This document shows positions 26,354 to 34,400 of a stretch of DNA of 64,000 bases, one piece after another. Made by a program: the position numbers and the translations under genes. The notes under the pieces are model-generated. The model saw only the letters and a program-made list of their open reading frames with translations. It was not told where the DNA came from and did not search any database. Origin of the DNA: Planctomycetota bacterium (GTDB taxonomy: Bacteria; Planctomycetota; JAJSAM01; JAJVHW01); assembly GCA_021414065.1 (NCBI GenBank), contig JAIOPE010000037.1:25960-89959 (forward strand), read 5' to 3'. Positions within the stretch are counted from its first letter, which is position 1, and each line of letters opens with the position of its first letter.

Positions 26354-27309
26354 CGTTCCTCCTCACGCGCGCGTTCGATGCGCGGTTCGACGCGCTGCGC
26401 GGCTGGAACCGGACTCGGCGGCGCCGGCGCGATCCCAGCGGCGACCCGCACGCCCGGCGGCGGGCCGTCGCCCACGACATCGCGGAAGTCCTCGATCTGC
26501 GTCAGCCAGCGGGTGGTTTCCCCGAGTTGCTCCACGGTGGAGTCGATGCGCATCGAAAGCCCGTCGGCATTCCGCGTGGCCACTGCGTCGGCGCGGATCA
26601 GCTTCACCTGCTGGACCAGGCGCAAGAGCTCAGCGGACGCGACGGCGAGGTTCTCTTTGGCCTGCTCGATCCGCCGCTGGCGCTTCTCCAGCACTTCCAC
26701 GCGTTCCCGGCACGACGCGGCCAGCCGTTGCCGCGCCTCGAGCATCGGGCCGCCCCCCTTGGCGACGACATCCGCCGCCGACCGCTCCGCGTCGATCGCT
26801 TCCTGCCCGGCCTCTCGCAGCAGTTTCGGGACCTCCTCCTTGCGCTCCACTTCGAGGAACGTCTCCAACGACTGCTCGAAGGCGAGAAGGCGGAGGTATG
26901 TCCAGACGAGCTCGTCGAGTTTCCGGATGCGCGGGTCGTCCGGTGCGTCCGTCGGTGCCAGCCCTGCGGCAGTGTGCGACTGCTCCACGTCGCGGCACAC
27001 GGCGACCAACTCGCCGAGCCGCGTGCGCCGCGGCGCGGAGAGCGACGCGACCATCGCGTCCCGGCGCTTTCGGAACTCCTCGCCGTCGGCCATCGTGACG
27101 GCGGCCCGGGCCGACTGCGTGCGTCGGTCGGCCCACGCGCGGAACAGCGGAGTGTCCGGCAGGTAGATCCAGCCCAGGGCGTACGCGGCGCCGCCGACGA
27201 GCAGGCCGAGCACGTTGCCCGCGGCGAATCCGAGTCCGAGCGTCAGCACGGCGAGCCACACATGGTGCGGGCTCTTCGGGAAGAGGCGTCGGTAGGAGGG
27301 GACGTCCAT
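26350..27309 (-). CDS. Membrane-anchored coiled-coil protein of the PspA/AAA operon
   Basis: A 319-residue protein starting at ATG 27309. Two N-terminal membrane helices (about 17-34 and 36-50) are followed by a long helical, charged region (about 60-290) with heptad-like patterning suited to coiled coils, then a Pro/Ala tail (about 290-319). No catalytic motif. The topology suggests a membrane platform with a cytoplasmic coiled coil that could dock PspA or the AAA+ ATPase. The family is not recognised; role inferred from the operon. Confidence 0.7.
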   Translation of the reverse strand: MDVPSYRRLFPKSPHHVWLAVLTLGLGFAAGNVLGLLVGGAAYALGWIYLPDTPLFRAWADRRTQSARAAVTMADGEEFRKRRDAMVASLSAPRRTRLGELVAVCRDVEQSHTAAGLAPTDAPDDPRIRKLDELVWTYLRLLAFEQSLETFLEVERKEEVPKLLREAGQEAIDAERSAADVVAKGGGPMLEARQRLAASCRERVEVLEKRQRRIEQAKENLAVASAELLRLVQQVKLIRADAVATRNADGLSMRIDSTVEQLGETTRWLTQIEDFRDVVGDGPPPGVRVAAGIAPAPPSPVPAAQRVEPRIERAREEER

Positions 27310-27331
27310 CAATGCGTGCGCCGGCGGTCGC

Positions 27332-29050
27332 TCACTCGAGTGTGAACCACTGCACCTCGACGCGACGGTTCTGGTCGGAGTCCGAACCGACGGGCTCCTC
27401 CCACCCGCGCCCGACGACCTCGAGTCGCGTGGCTTCCGCCGCGTACTTGTCCACGAGGACGCGCTTGATCTCCGCGGCCCTTCGCTTCGAGAGTTCCACG
27501 GCCTGCAGGGCGGCCTTGCGCACGAGCGGTTCGCCGCCCTGGCGACGGATCTCCTCGAGGTTGGCGTTGTCCACGTGGCCGCGGAGCGTGAGGGTCGAGC
27601 CGGGGCTCACCTGGAGCAGTCGTTTCACGTCGTCGAGGTTCTTCAGGTTGTCGGCGTTCTTCATGTCCAGGTCCGCCGACATCGGCGCGAAGAGGAACCG
27701 GATGTTCTTGCTGAGGAGCGGGTCCCGCTCGACGGTCATCTCGCCCTTCGCGCGGATCGGCGCAATCGCGACCGCCTGGTCCTTGTACGTGCCGGCATTC
27801 TCGATGACGTCGAGCGCCGTGCTGTCGAGGAAACGGTCGGCGTCCACCGGGTTGCGGACGAGCGCCGCGCCGTAGGCCCACACCGCGGACTGGTAGATCC
27901 CGCCGAAGCTGCCGGCCGACGTGATCGCGCCGGAGAAGAACGCCCGCGACTCCGGCAGGTTCGCCAGGTGCACCTGGCGGAGCTGGTTCCGCACCTTCTC
28001 GCGATCCCACTTGAACGCCTTCGCGAGCACGTCGAGCTGGGCCTCGGGATTCTCGCGAACGAGCCGGTTGCCCTCAAGGAGACCGTCCACGAGCCCGCGC
28101 ACCATGTCCGGCTTCTGCTGCGCGAAGCCCTTGTTGACGACCAGGATGTCGGCCACGATCAGCAGGTTCGTGTTCGACGTGAGAGCATGCGCCCGGCCGC
28201 CAGAGCGTTCGATCGCGTCGTTCGTGCTGGGCGCCCAGCCGACGAACCCGGCGAGCGCAGGGTGATCCGCCTTCGCGTGGCGGACGAACAGTTCCGCGGC
28301 CGCGGGCGAGTCGGAGCAGAAGACCAGGTTCAGCGAACCCGGATCGGGCTTCGCCGCCAGGTCGTGCAGCACATGGACCGGGAGCCCCGCTTCGCCCGCG
28401 AGGTAGCGGACGAAGAACTCGGCCTCCGTGAACTGAACCGTCGCCAACGTGCGTCCGCGGAGAGCGTTGACCGACTTGATGTCGCTCCGCACGACGACCG
28501 CGTCGGCGCCGCGCGAGTAACCGATCTGCGCCGGGACGACGACCTCGAACTGCTTCCCGTAGACCGCGAGCACGTCCACCGTGGTCGCCGACGCGGCCAT
28601 CTTGCCCGTGTTGAGGGCCGGCCAGCTCTCCTCCTCGCTCAGCGTCAGCTTCACCTGGAAGCCGTGCTTCCGCGCGAACACCGAGTTCGGGTTCGCGTCG
28701 AGGCCACCGTTCGCGGCGATCAGCCCCGCGTAGCCCGCGTACTCAGAGAGCTCGATCTCGACGACGTTGCCCATCGGCACGTACGCCGCGGGCGGCGGGA
28801 GTTGCGAGACTTCGGCGTCCGGCTCGGTGACTTCGGGGGACTCCATCGGCGCACGGGCGGTCGCCGGGGCCGATGCGCCGGGCGCGACGCCGTTCCCGGG
28901 TGGCGTGCCGTTTGCCGACGCGGCGCCGTTCTGCGGCGTCGCGCCGGGCGCACCCGGCTGCCAGATGAGTTGCGGGTACCAGCGCCACACGCCGAACGCC
29001 AAGAGGCCCAGCACGAGCAGCGTGAGCAGGAACTTCCCTCGTCCGGTCAT
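27332..29050 (-). CDS. Membrane-anchored solute-binding (NMT1/SsuA-like) protein with C-terminal OmpA-like domain
   Basis: A 572-residue protein with GGAGG before the ATG. One N-terminal helix (about 6-23) anchors it; a Pro/Ala/Gly linker (about 30-90) leads to a type-2 periplasmic-binding fold like NMT1/SsuA (about 95-430; GYAGLIAANGGLD, VDVLAVYGKQF, ALRGRTLATVQF, ALAGFVGW). Residues about 445-572 form an OmpA/MotB-type domain (LTLRGHVDN, LSKRRAAEIKRVLV, RLEVVGRGWEEPV, NRRVEV) that would grip peptidoglycan. No ABC permease is near, so ligand sensing across the envelope is more likely than import. Third gene of the PspA operon. Confidence 0.82.
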   Translation of the reverse strand: MTGRGKFLLTLLVLGLLAFGVWRWYPQLIWQPGAPGATPQNGAASANGTPPGNGVAPGASAPATARAPMESPEVTEPDAEVSQLPPPAAYVPMGNVVEIELSEYAGYAGLIAANGGLDANPNSVFARKHGFQVKLTLSEEESWPALNTGKMAASATTVDVLAVYGKQFEVVVPAQIGYSRGADAVVVRSDIKSVNALRGRTLATVQFTEAEFFVRYLAGEAGLPVHVLHDLAAKPDPGSLNLVFCSDSPAAAELFVRHAKADHPALAGFVGWAPSTNDAIERSGGRAHALTSNTNLLIVADILVVNKGFAQQKPDMVRGLVDGLLEGNRLVRENPEAQLDVLAKAFKWDREKVRNQLRQVHLANLPESRAFFSGAITSAGSFGGIYQSAVWAYGAALVRNPVDADRFLDSTALDVIENAGTYKDQAVAIAPIRAKGEMTVERDPLLSKNIRFLFAPMSADLDMKNADNLKNLDDVKRLLQVSPGSTLTLRGHVDNANLEEIRRQGGEPLVRKAALQAVELSKRRAAEIKRVLVDKYAAEATRLEVVGRGWEEPVGSDSDQNRRVEVQWFTLE

Positions 29051-29093
29051 CGTTCAACCTCCGCGCGCCGACGTCCGGGCGCACTCAACTGGA

Positions 29094-29855
29094 TCACTCG
29101 GAGATGCGCTGGCGGTCCTCGCGCTGCGGAGCCGGCTGCGCCGGCGCGGCCGCCTCGCCCTGGACCATGCCCATCTTCTTCTTGTACTCAGCGAAGAGCA
29201 TCTGGCCGCGCGCCTTGCGCATCTCCTGCTGCCGCTGGACCGACGACCCCATCTCCTTGGCGAGATCGAGTGTGGCGCGCATCTGGCCCTCGCCGCCGGC
29301 GGCCGCCTGCCGCAGTTGCTGCATCGACTGGCCGATCTCGCCGCCCATCATTCCCTGCAGTTCGGTGATGGAGCCCTTCATCAGCGTCGCGAGGTTCTCG
29401 AGCGAACGCCCGACGGCGACCTTGACCTTCACCTGCTCGAACTCACGCTGGAACTTCTGAATCTCGCGCAGGCTCTGGGCAATGATCTGCGTGTTCTGCT
29501 GGTAGAGCTCCTCGAGACCCTGGAGCTGCGACCGGTTGTCGGCAAGATCGGCTTCGAGCGACGCCAACTGCTCGGCGGTCGCCGCGCCGTTGGCCTCGTC
29601 GTTCGCGGCGGCGCAGGCCTGGAGCATCCCGGTGAGCTCCTCCTTCTGCCGCTCCTGGCGCTTGATCTGGTCCTTCAGGAGCGCGATCTGCCCCGCGAGC
29701 TGACCGTTCGCGTAGTGGGCCTTGTCCGCCTTCGCCTTCGCGTCGCGGATGCCCCGTTCCACCATCGCCTGATTGATGGCGTCGGTCTCCGTGACCTGCT
29801 CGGCCATGAGACCCATCCAGACGAACACCCGCTTGATCGCGCGAAAGAAGCCCAT
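29094..29855 (-). CDS. PspA/IM30 (Vipp1) family membrane-remodelling protein
   Basis: A 253-residue, almost wholly helical protein. It opens with an amphipathic helix (MGFFRAIKRVFVW) as used by PspA for membrane insertion, followed by long coiled-coil helices (about 25-215) and a low-complexity Ala/Pro/Gln tail. PspA proteins assemble into ESCRT-III-like rods and rings on damaged inner membranes. GGAGG lies four bases before the ATG. It sits between the VWA lipoprotein and the binding/OmpA protein, with 12 and 43 bases of spacing. Confidence 0.85.
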   Translation of the reverse strand: MGFFRAIKRVFVWMGLMAEQVTETDAINQAMVERGIRDAKAKADKAHYANGQLAGQIALLKDQIKRQERQKEELTGMLQACAAANDEANGAATAEQLASLEADLADNRSQLQGLEELYQQNTQIIAQSLREIQKFQREFEQVKVKVAVGRSLENLATLMKGSITELQGMMGGEIGQSMQQLRQAAAGGEGQMRATLDLAKEMGSSVQRQQEMRKARGQMLFAEYKKKMGMVQGEAAAPAQPAPQREDRQRISE

Positions 29856-29867
29856 CGTGTCCTCCGT

Positions 29868-30683
29868 CTACTTCCCAGCGCCCGAGGGCCGGGGGTGCTC
29901 CACCTCGAGGAGGATCTTCTCCTCGAGGATGTACTGCATCCGCTCGTTGAGCTGCGTCTCGTCCGAAGCCCCGAGCAGTGTCGCTCCTTCGGCCCGCACG
30001 GACTTGAACTCCTCGGCGTCCACGTCGAACGCGACGAAGTGCGCCGAGAACGCCACCTGCCTGCGATCGGCCTCGGCGCGCAGAGCACGCAGGGCCGTCG
30101 CGGGGTCCGGCGGGTGCGTGTTCTTCCCGTCCGTCAGCACGACGATGTGCTTCGTGACGAGCTTCGAGCCGATGACGGCCTCGCCCGCGAGCCGCACGGC
30201 ATCGCCGAGCGGCGTCGGCCCATCGGGCTGACTGAACCCGTCCACCCACGCTCGGAGCCCCGCCGCGTCGAACGGAGCCATCCGGATTGCGAACGCGGCC
30301 TTTCCTTCGTCGGACGTGCCCTTCCTGCCGAATCGGACGAGCGCCGTCTCGAGCCGCGTCGGTCCGTCGGCCGGAGGCGAAGCGACGAACTTCTTCAGAC
30401 GTTCCACGATCCCGACGAATGCGCGGTTCGCGACCTGCCACTTGGCGCTCTGCCCGCCCTTGCCGTCCGACACGCTCTCGGACATGCTGCCGGATGTGTC
30501 GTAGACGAAACCGAGCGCAATCCCGCTCTCCAGGACCGGCGGCGGATTCGGCGTTGCGGAGTTCCCGCCGCCTGCCGTGACGGAGCCGGGCTCGTCGGAG
30601 CAGGACGCGACAGCCATGAGCGCCGCGATCGCCAACGAGGCGACGCGCAAGCTTCTACGGCGACGACCGACGTGATTGCCCAT
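29868..30683 (-). CDS. VWA-domain lipoprotein, first gene of the PspA operon
   Basis: A 271-residue lipoprotein: Arg-rich start, hydrophobic core and lipobox VAS-C (C28). After a Gly/Asn/Pro linker comes a VWA domain (about 55-260) with MIDAS DTSGS (62-66), a later Thr and VVLTDGKNTH. The ATG at 30683 follows GGGAGGG at good distance. It heads the five-gene operon VWA-PspA-SBP/OmpA-coiled coil-AAA+. VWA proteins and AAA+ ATPases often act as pairs (MoxR/VWA, RavA/ViaA); here the VWA protein is outside the inner membrane, so it may sense or gate the envelope side. Confidence 0.85.
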   Translation of the reverse strand: MGNHVGRRRRSLRVASLAIAALMAVASCSDEPGSVTAGGGNSATPNPPPVLESGIALGFVYDTSGSMSESVSDGKGGQSAKWQVANRAFVGIVERLKKFVASPPADGPTRLETALVRFGRKGTSDEGKAAFAIRMAPFDAAGLRAWVDGFSQPDGPTPLGDAVRLAGEAVIGSKLVTKHIVVLTDGKNTHPPDPATALRALRAEADRRQVAFSAHFVAFDVDAEEFKSVRAEGATLLGASDETQLNERMQYILEEKILLEVEHPRPSGAGK

Positions 30684-31065
30684 GATCGCCCTCCCGCGGC
30701 GGTACTGCACGCTAGCAGCGCCGCCGCCGCCGCGTCAACGCTGGTGTCCATTGCAGGCTCCGCCGTTGCCTGTCATCGTCGCCCGTCATCGTCAGCAGCG
30801 GCGCGCGCGACGCCGAGCCGACGAGCGTACTACGCCCGCATGGTGAACCGCGCCCGGTCGCGCGGGTTCAGCGATTGAGGCCCCGGGGGGAGGATTGACG
30901 CACGCGATTCTACGCGACGCGCGTTCGCGGAGCAGTGCAGCCGGGCCGGACCGAAGAGGACGCGACCCGGCGCTCGTGGCGACGTTCCCGACGAGGTAGG
31001 CACGAGTCGCGAACGGCACCGCGAGAGTCCCCACGAACTCACGTCCGCACCGGTACGCTCTGCGG
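30684..31065. other. Intergenic region between divergent operons
   Basis: 382 bases without a convincing gene. It must hold the promoters of the PspA operon (minus) and of the small membrane protein (plus). It contains a GAACCGCGC/GCGCGGGTTC hairpin near 30843-30868 and one copy of a dispersed 83-bp repeat (30919-31001). Frames through it have no good start context. Confidence 0.6.
30919..31001 (-). repeat. Dispersed intergenic repeat, copy 1 (83 bp)
   Basis: Read on the minus strand this block matches 52523-52605 at about 72 of 83 positions by eye, beginning GCCTACCTCGTCGGGAA and ending CTGCTCCGCGAA. Both copies are intergenic and in opposite orientation. Weaker similarity continues a further 20-30 bases. 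No coding role is apparent, although the frame translating as AYLVG(N/K)V is conserved in both. Confidence 0.7.
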
Positions 31066-31320
31066 GTGCGCTTCGCCATCATCTTCGGGATCTACGGAGT
31101 CGCTCTGGGTGCGGTCGCTACCGCGGCCGGCGCGTTCGGCGCCGTCCTCGCATGGACCGCGGCGAGCTGCCTCCTGGTCGCCACCGCGTACGCGACCGAC
31201 CGGCCCCGGCTTCTCGGCAAGCAGGACGACGGGACGCAGCGGCTTGGCGCGGTCCAGCGTGCCGCTTTCGTCGAGTTCGTCGCCCGCCGGAGCGCGGCTG
31301 CGCAGGGATCGAGAGCATGA
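31066..31320 (+). CDS. Small membrane protein
   Basis: An 84-residue protein with two membrane helices (about 3-24 and 26-44) and a short cytoplasmic tail (TDRPRLLGKQDDGTQRLG). The GTG start at 31066 has no strong Shine-Dalgarno. Its stop overlaps the next ATG (ATGA), which supports it being translated. I do not recognise a function. Confidence 0.65.
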   Translation: MRFAIIFGIYGVALGAVATAAGAFGAVLAWTAASCLLVATAYATDRPRLLGKQDDGTQRLGAVQRAAFVEFVARRSAAAQGSRA

Positions 31321-31982
31321 CGTCCGACTGGCGCCCGTCCACCCCGGCACTCGACGGGGATACGCTGCGCGAAGTGCTCGGCGACGCCTTCGCAGCCGTC
31401 GGAGCGACGCCGCGCAGTGAGCTGTTCGACGAACTCCTGGCTCACTACGCCGAGCCCCACCGCGCGTACCACAACGTGCTGCACATCAGCGAGGCGTACA
31501 GCGCTCTCGTCGAGCGCGGGAAGCGCGTCGAGCGTTGGCACGAGATCGCACTCGCGCTCTGGTTCCACGACGCGATCTACGACACGCACCGCCACGACAA
31601 CGAGGAGCGCAGCGCCGAGTGGGCGCGTGACGAACTGCTCGCGGGAGGCGCGGCGGCCGACGTCGCGGCGCGCGTCCACGCGCTCGTCCTCGCGACGAAG
31701 CACCGCGACCCGCCGGAGGGGAACGACGCGCGGCTCCTCGTCGATGCCGACCTCGCGATCCTCGCCGCGTCGCCCGACCGGTTCGCGGCCTACGAGCGCC
31801 AGATCCGCCAAGAGTACGACTGGGTCCCGGAGCCACAGTTCCGCGAGGCGCGGGAGAAGTTCCTCCGCGGCATGCTCGCCCGGCGGTCGATCTTCAGCGA
31901 CGCCGCGATGCGCGAACGGCACGAGGCGCACGCGCGGCGGAACATCGAGGAGTCGCTGCGGCGGCTCGGCACCGTTCGCTGA
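31317..31982 (+). CDS. Predicted HD-superfamily metal-dependent phosphohydrolase
   Basis: A 221-residue protein of the group annotated as predicted metal-dependent HD superfamily phosphohydrolase. Landmarks are YHNVLHI near residue 62, LALWFHDAIYD (HD pair near 93-94), HALVLATKH (near 130) and LLVDADLAILA (near 145). The start ATG overlaps the small membrane gene. Family members act on phosphomonoesters or nucleotides, but none here is pinned down. Unlinked to the convergent NAD operon except by proximity. Confidence 0.85.
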   Translation: MTSDWRPSTPALDGDTLREVLGDAFAAVGATPRSELFDELLAHYAEPHRAYHNVLHISEAYSALVERGKRVERWHEIALALWFHDAIYDTHRHDNEERSAEWARDELLAGGAAADVAARVHALVLATKHRDPPEGNDARLLVDADLAILAASPDRFAAYERQIRQEYDWVPEPQFREAREKFLRGMLARRSIFSDAAMRERHEAHARRNIEESLRRLGTVR

Positions 31983-32037
31983 TCCTCAGGCCCGCGACCA
32001 CAGTGAACGGCTGCCGCAAGTCGCAGGACGGCGGCAC

Positions 32038-32553
32038 TCACTCGCCCGACGTCGGGGCGCGGCGCTCGGCCTCGCCCAGGCTTCCGCGAAGCCGCTGGGC
32101 TTCGCCGCGCAACGAGTGCGCGAGGCGGGTGTCGGCCCGACCGTCCGCTTCGGCCGCGAGGCGGTCGAGGAGATCCGCAGCTCGTCCGGGATCGTTTGCA
32201 CGGCTGCAGAATCCGTCACCGAAGTACACGGCGACGACATCGATGCGCCCGACGATGTGCCGGTTGAACTCGTGCAGGTCCTCCGCCGGGACCCACAGCT
32301 CCTCGTGCGCGCGGCCGCCGACGATGTGCCGCTCGAACTTCGCGACGTACGCGTCGTCCACCGCGAACCGCGTCACGAACCCGATGAGCGAGTGGCTCTT
32401 CGTGTTCCAGTCTCGTGCGATCTGACGCGCGTACGCCTCGATCAGCACGGGGTAGAAGATCGGCTGCTCAGGCAGGCGCGGCGGGAACGCGCGCATGTCG
32501 GCCGCGTCGATGAGACGCAGCTCCTCGAGACCGACGGGGCGGAAGAGGATCAC
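32038..32553 (-). CDS. ADP-ribosylation/crystallin J1-type protein, last gene of the NAD operon
   Basis: A 171-residue protein starting at GTG 32553 (VILFRPVGLEEL), which overlaps the pnuC stop (GTGA). The core AFPPRLPEQPIFYPVL, ARDWNTKS, GFVTRFAVDD, ELWVPAEDLHEFNRHIVGRI matches a small conserved family usually annotated ADP-ribosylation/crystallin J1 or DUF; its activity is not established. The C-terminal 40 residues are helical and variable. Placement at the end of an NAD/ADP-ribose operon is consistent with that label, but the name itself is weakly founded. Confidence 0.8.
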   Translation of the reverse strand: MILFRPVGLEELRLIDAADMRAFPPRLPEQPIFYPVLIEAYARQIARDWNTKSHSLIGFVTRFAVDDAYVAKFERHIVGGRAHEELWVPAEDLHEFNRHIVGRIDVVAVYFGDGFCSRANDPGRAADLLDRLAAEADGRADTRLAHSLRGEAQRLRGSLGEAERRAPTSGE

Positions 32554-33221
32554 GCGGCCCGCCCGGCGGTCCGCACGGCCGCGGCGCCGCGCCGCTCCCG
32601 GTGCCATCCGACGTATCCCCACACGGCGAGCGCGAGCAGCACGACATACAGCAGCGCGACGAACTTCACGTCTTTCACGTAGTAGAGCCACACGCCGGCG
32701 ACATCGATGAGTATCCAGTAGATCCAGCTCTCGACCTGGCGTCGCGCCATCAGCCACATCGCGACCAAGCTCATCACGGTCGTGGCCGCGTCGATCCACG
32801 GGTAGTCGGCCGGGGCAGGGAATGCCGACGGAAGCCAAATGTGCACGCGTGTCATCGCGGCCCCGACTGCGACGGAGAGGACTGCTGTCGCCGCCGCCGT
32901 GACCGCGATGCTCTTCAGACTTGAGTACGCCACCGGCACCGGCTGCGAGCGGTCGGCGCGCGCCCGACTCCAGTTCCACCAGCCGTACACGCTCGCGACG
33001 AGGTAGTAGCCCTGCTCGATCGCGTCGGAGTAGAGGTGGATCTGCCAGAAGAGCGCTGCGAAGAGAACGACCGCCACGATGCCGACAGGCCACGTCAGCA
33101 TCTTGCGCCGCGCGATGAGCACGACGGACCACAGGTAGAAGACCGTCCCGACGAGTTCGATCCAGCTCATCGGGTAGCCGATCCCCGTGAACGCGATCGT
33201 GTTGACGTCGAGGTACTGCAT
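32550..33221 (-). CDS. pnuC: Nicotinamide riboside/NMN transporter PnuC
   Basis: A 223-residue membrane protein with about seven helices. PnuC landmarks are seen: WIELVGTVFYLWSV, TWPVGIV, GYYLVASVYGWWNW, and W-I-Y-W-I-L-I-D-V in the later half. The ATG at 33221 overlaps the nadR stop as TGATG and has GAGGAGG at seven bases. It imports nicotinamide riboside, which the NadR kinase traps by phosphorylation; the pair next to each other is the usual arrangement. Confidence 0.93.
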   Translation of the reverse strand: MQYLDVNTIAFTGIGYPMSWIELVGTVFYLWSVVLIARRKMLTWPVGIVAVVLFAALFWQIHLYSDAIEQGYYLVASVYGWWNWSRARADRSQPVPVAYSSLKSIAVTAAATAVLSVAVGAAMTRVHIWLPSAFPAPADYPWIDAATTVMSLVAMWLMARRQVESWIYWILIDVAGVWLYYVKDVKFVALLYVVLLALAVWGYVGWHRERRGAAAVRTAGRAA

Positions 33222-34246
33222 CACGAGACCTCCTCGCCAACGAAGGCGGCGGCTGGGTTGCCGAACTTCGTGAACCGCGAGAGCACGCGCCCCACCGTAG
33301 CGCACCGCGCGTCGAGGTCGCCGCGTAGCGTGAGGAACGGGATCTTCCGACGCGCGAGTTCGGCCAGCGTCCGCCGCTGCATGACGTCGCGGTCCACCTC
33401 GCCCGAGCGGTCCCACGTGTCGGCGTACGGGATGTCGTCGCCGCAGACGAACGTGAGGTCGTAGCGAGTGGCGCACGCATCCGCGAGGCGATCGAGCGCG
33501 GGCAGCGCCGCACCGTGGTACGCATGCGCGAAGCACAGCGTCGTCAGCGCGTTTGTGTCGGCGAACAAGGTGCGGTCCGACTCGAGCAGCAGCGCATCTT
33601 CGCGGGCGACGTGCCCCTCGGCGATCTCGACGAGCTGCTCGGGCGTGAGCCTGCGATCGACCTGATGGCGCTCCCAGACTTCGCGCCCGTACTCGGGCAT
33701 CCACTTCGTCCCGTGCTCGCGCGCCAACCGCTCAGCCAGCGTCGTCTTGCCCGTGGACGGCGCGCCGAGCAGCGCCACGTTGACGATGAGATTGCGGTAG
33801 ACCTCGGGCGCGAGCCATGCGCGGTGACGGTACGGTTCCGCGCGAATCGCCGTGCCCGACACCGGTACTCGCTCGCGCACGGGATCGACGCGTCGATCAA
33901 CGGCGCCGAGAGCGCGGCTCATGTGCTCGCCGTAGAACTCGCTCGAGTAGAAGCGGTCGATCCGCGTGCCGTCGAGAGCGCGCAGCACGCACTCCTCGTG
34001 ACGCCGCATCAGGTCGGGCGCGTCGCCGACGTCCCGCGGCCCGTCCCACACCTCGACGACGCGGGCACGCAGGTGCAGTCGACGTAACCAGTCGGCGCGG
34101 ACCGGCAGCGGGACCGACGTGACGTCCGGCGCGTCGTAGATGAGGACGACCACTTCGTCGCACTCCGCCAGCGCCGTCTCGACGACGAGTTGGTGGCCGC
34201 GGTGGAACGGCGCGAACTTCCCGAGCGTGAGGCCGCGGGTGGTCAC
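33221..34246 (-). CDS. nadR: Bifunctional NMN adenylyltransferase / nicotinamide riboside kinase NadR (no HTH domain)
   Basis: A 341-residue two-domain enzyme. The N-terminal nucleotidyltransferase has LGKFAPFHRGHQ (HxGH), YSSEFYGEHM and VSGTAIR; the C-terminal P-loop kinase (from about 170) has GAPSTGKTT, then W-M-P-E-Y-G-R-E. It converts nicotinamide riboside to NMN and NMN to NAD. The helix-turn-helix that makes enterobacterial NadR a repressor is absent; regulation here is probably by NrtR. The GTG start at 34246 overlaps the upstream stop (GTGA). Confidence 0.94.
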   Translation of the reverse strand: MTTRGLTLGKFAPFHRGHQLVVETALAECDEVVVLIYDAPDVTSVPLPVRADWLRRLHLRARVVEVWDGPRDVGDAPDLMRRHEECVLRALDGTRIDRFYSSEFYGEHMSRALGAVDRRVDPVRERVPVSGTAIRAEPYRHRAWLAPEVYRNLIVNVALLGAPSTGKTTLAERLAREHGTKWMPEYGREVWERHQVDRRLTPEQLVEIAEGHVAREDALLLESDRTLFADTNALTTLCFAHAYHGAALPALDRLADACATRYDLTFVCGDDIPYADTWDRSGEVDRDVMQRRTLAELARRKIPFLTLRGDLDARCATVGRVLSRFTKFGNPAAAFVGEEVS

Positions 34247-34398
34247 GGCGCGCGTCCCGCCCCGAGGAAACGCCACATCATCGCAACGTCCGGGTCGCGC
34301 TTCCTCACGTAGCGGAGATCCTCGTTGAACCCGCCGGCGAGCAGGACGACCGCGTCCTTGCGCCAGAAGCGGACGCCGTAGGTCGGGGAGTTCGCCAC
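34243..34398 (-). CDS. Small hypothetical protein between the ADP-ribosylglycohydrolase and NadR genes
   Basis: A 51-residue reading frame from GTG 34398 (VANSPTYGVRFWRKDAVV) to a stop that overlaps the nadR GTG. It starts three bases after the glycohydrolase stop. Composition is protein-like (aromatic, basic and hydrophobic residues in balance) and GC3 is high, unlike the Arg-rich shadow frame upstream of it. Function unknown; it would be small, soluble and basic. Its main support is the GTGA overlap. Confidence 0.5.
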   Translation of the reverse strand: MANSPTYGVRFWRKDAVVLLAGGFNEDLRYVRKRDPDVAMMWRFLGAGRAP

Positions 34399-34400
34399 GC

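Noticed and set aside
24560-30683. An ABC importer for the NMT1-like binding protein
   Set aside because: No permease or importer ATPase is nearby and the protein has an OmpA domain; the AAA+ ATPase is not an ABC protein.
30792-31082. A 96-codon minus-strand frame in the divergent gap
   Set aside because: Although part of it (AYLVGNV...) recurs near 52525, it has no ribosome site and follows the dispersed DNA repeat.
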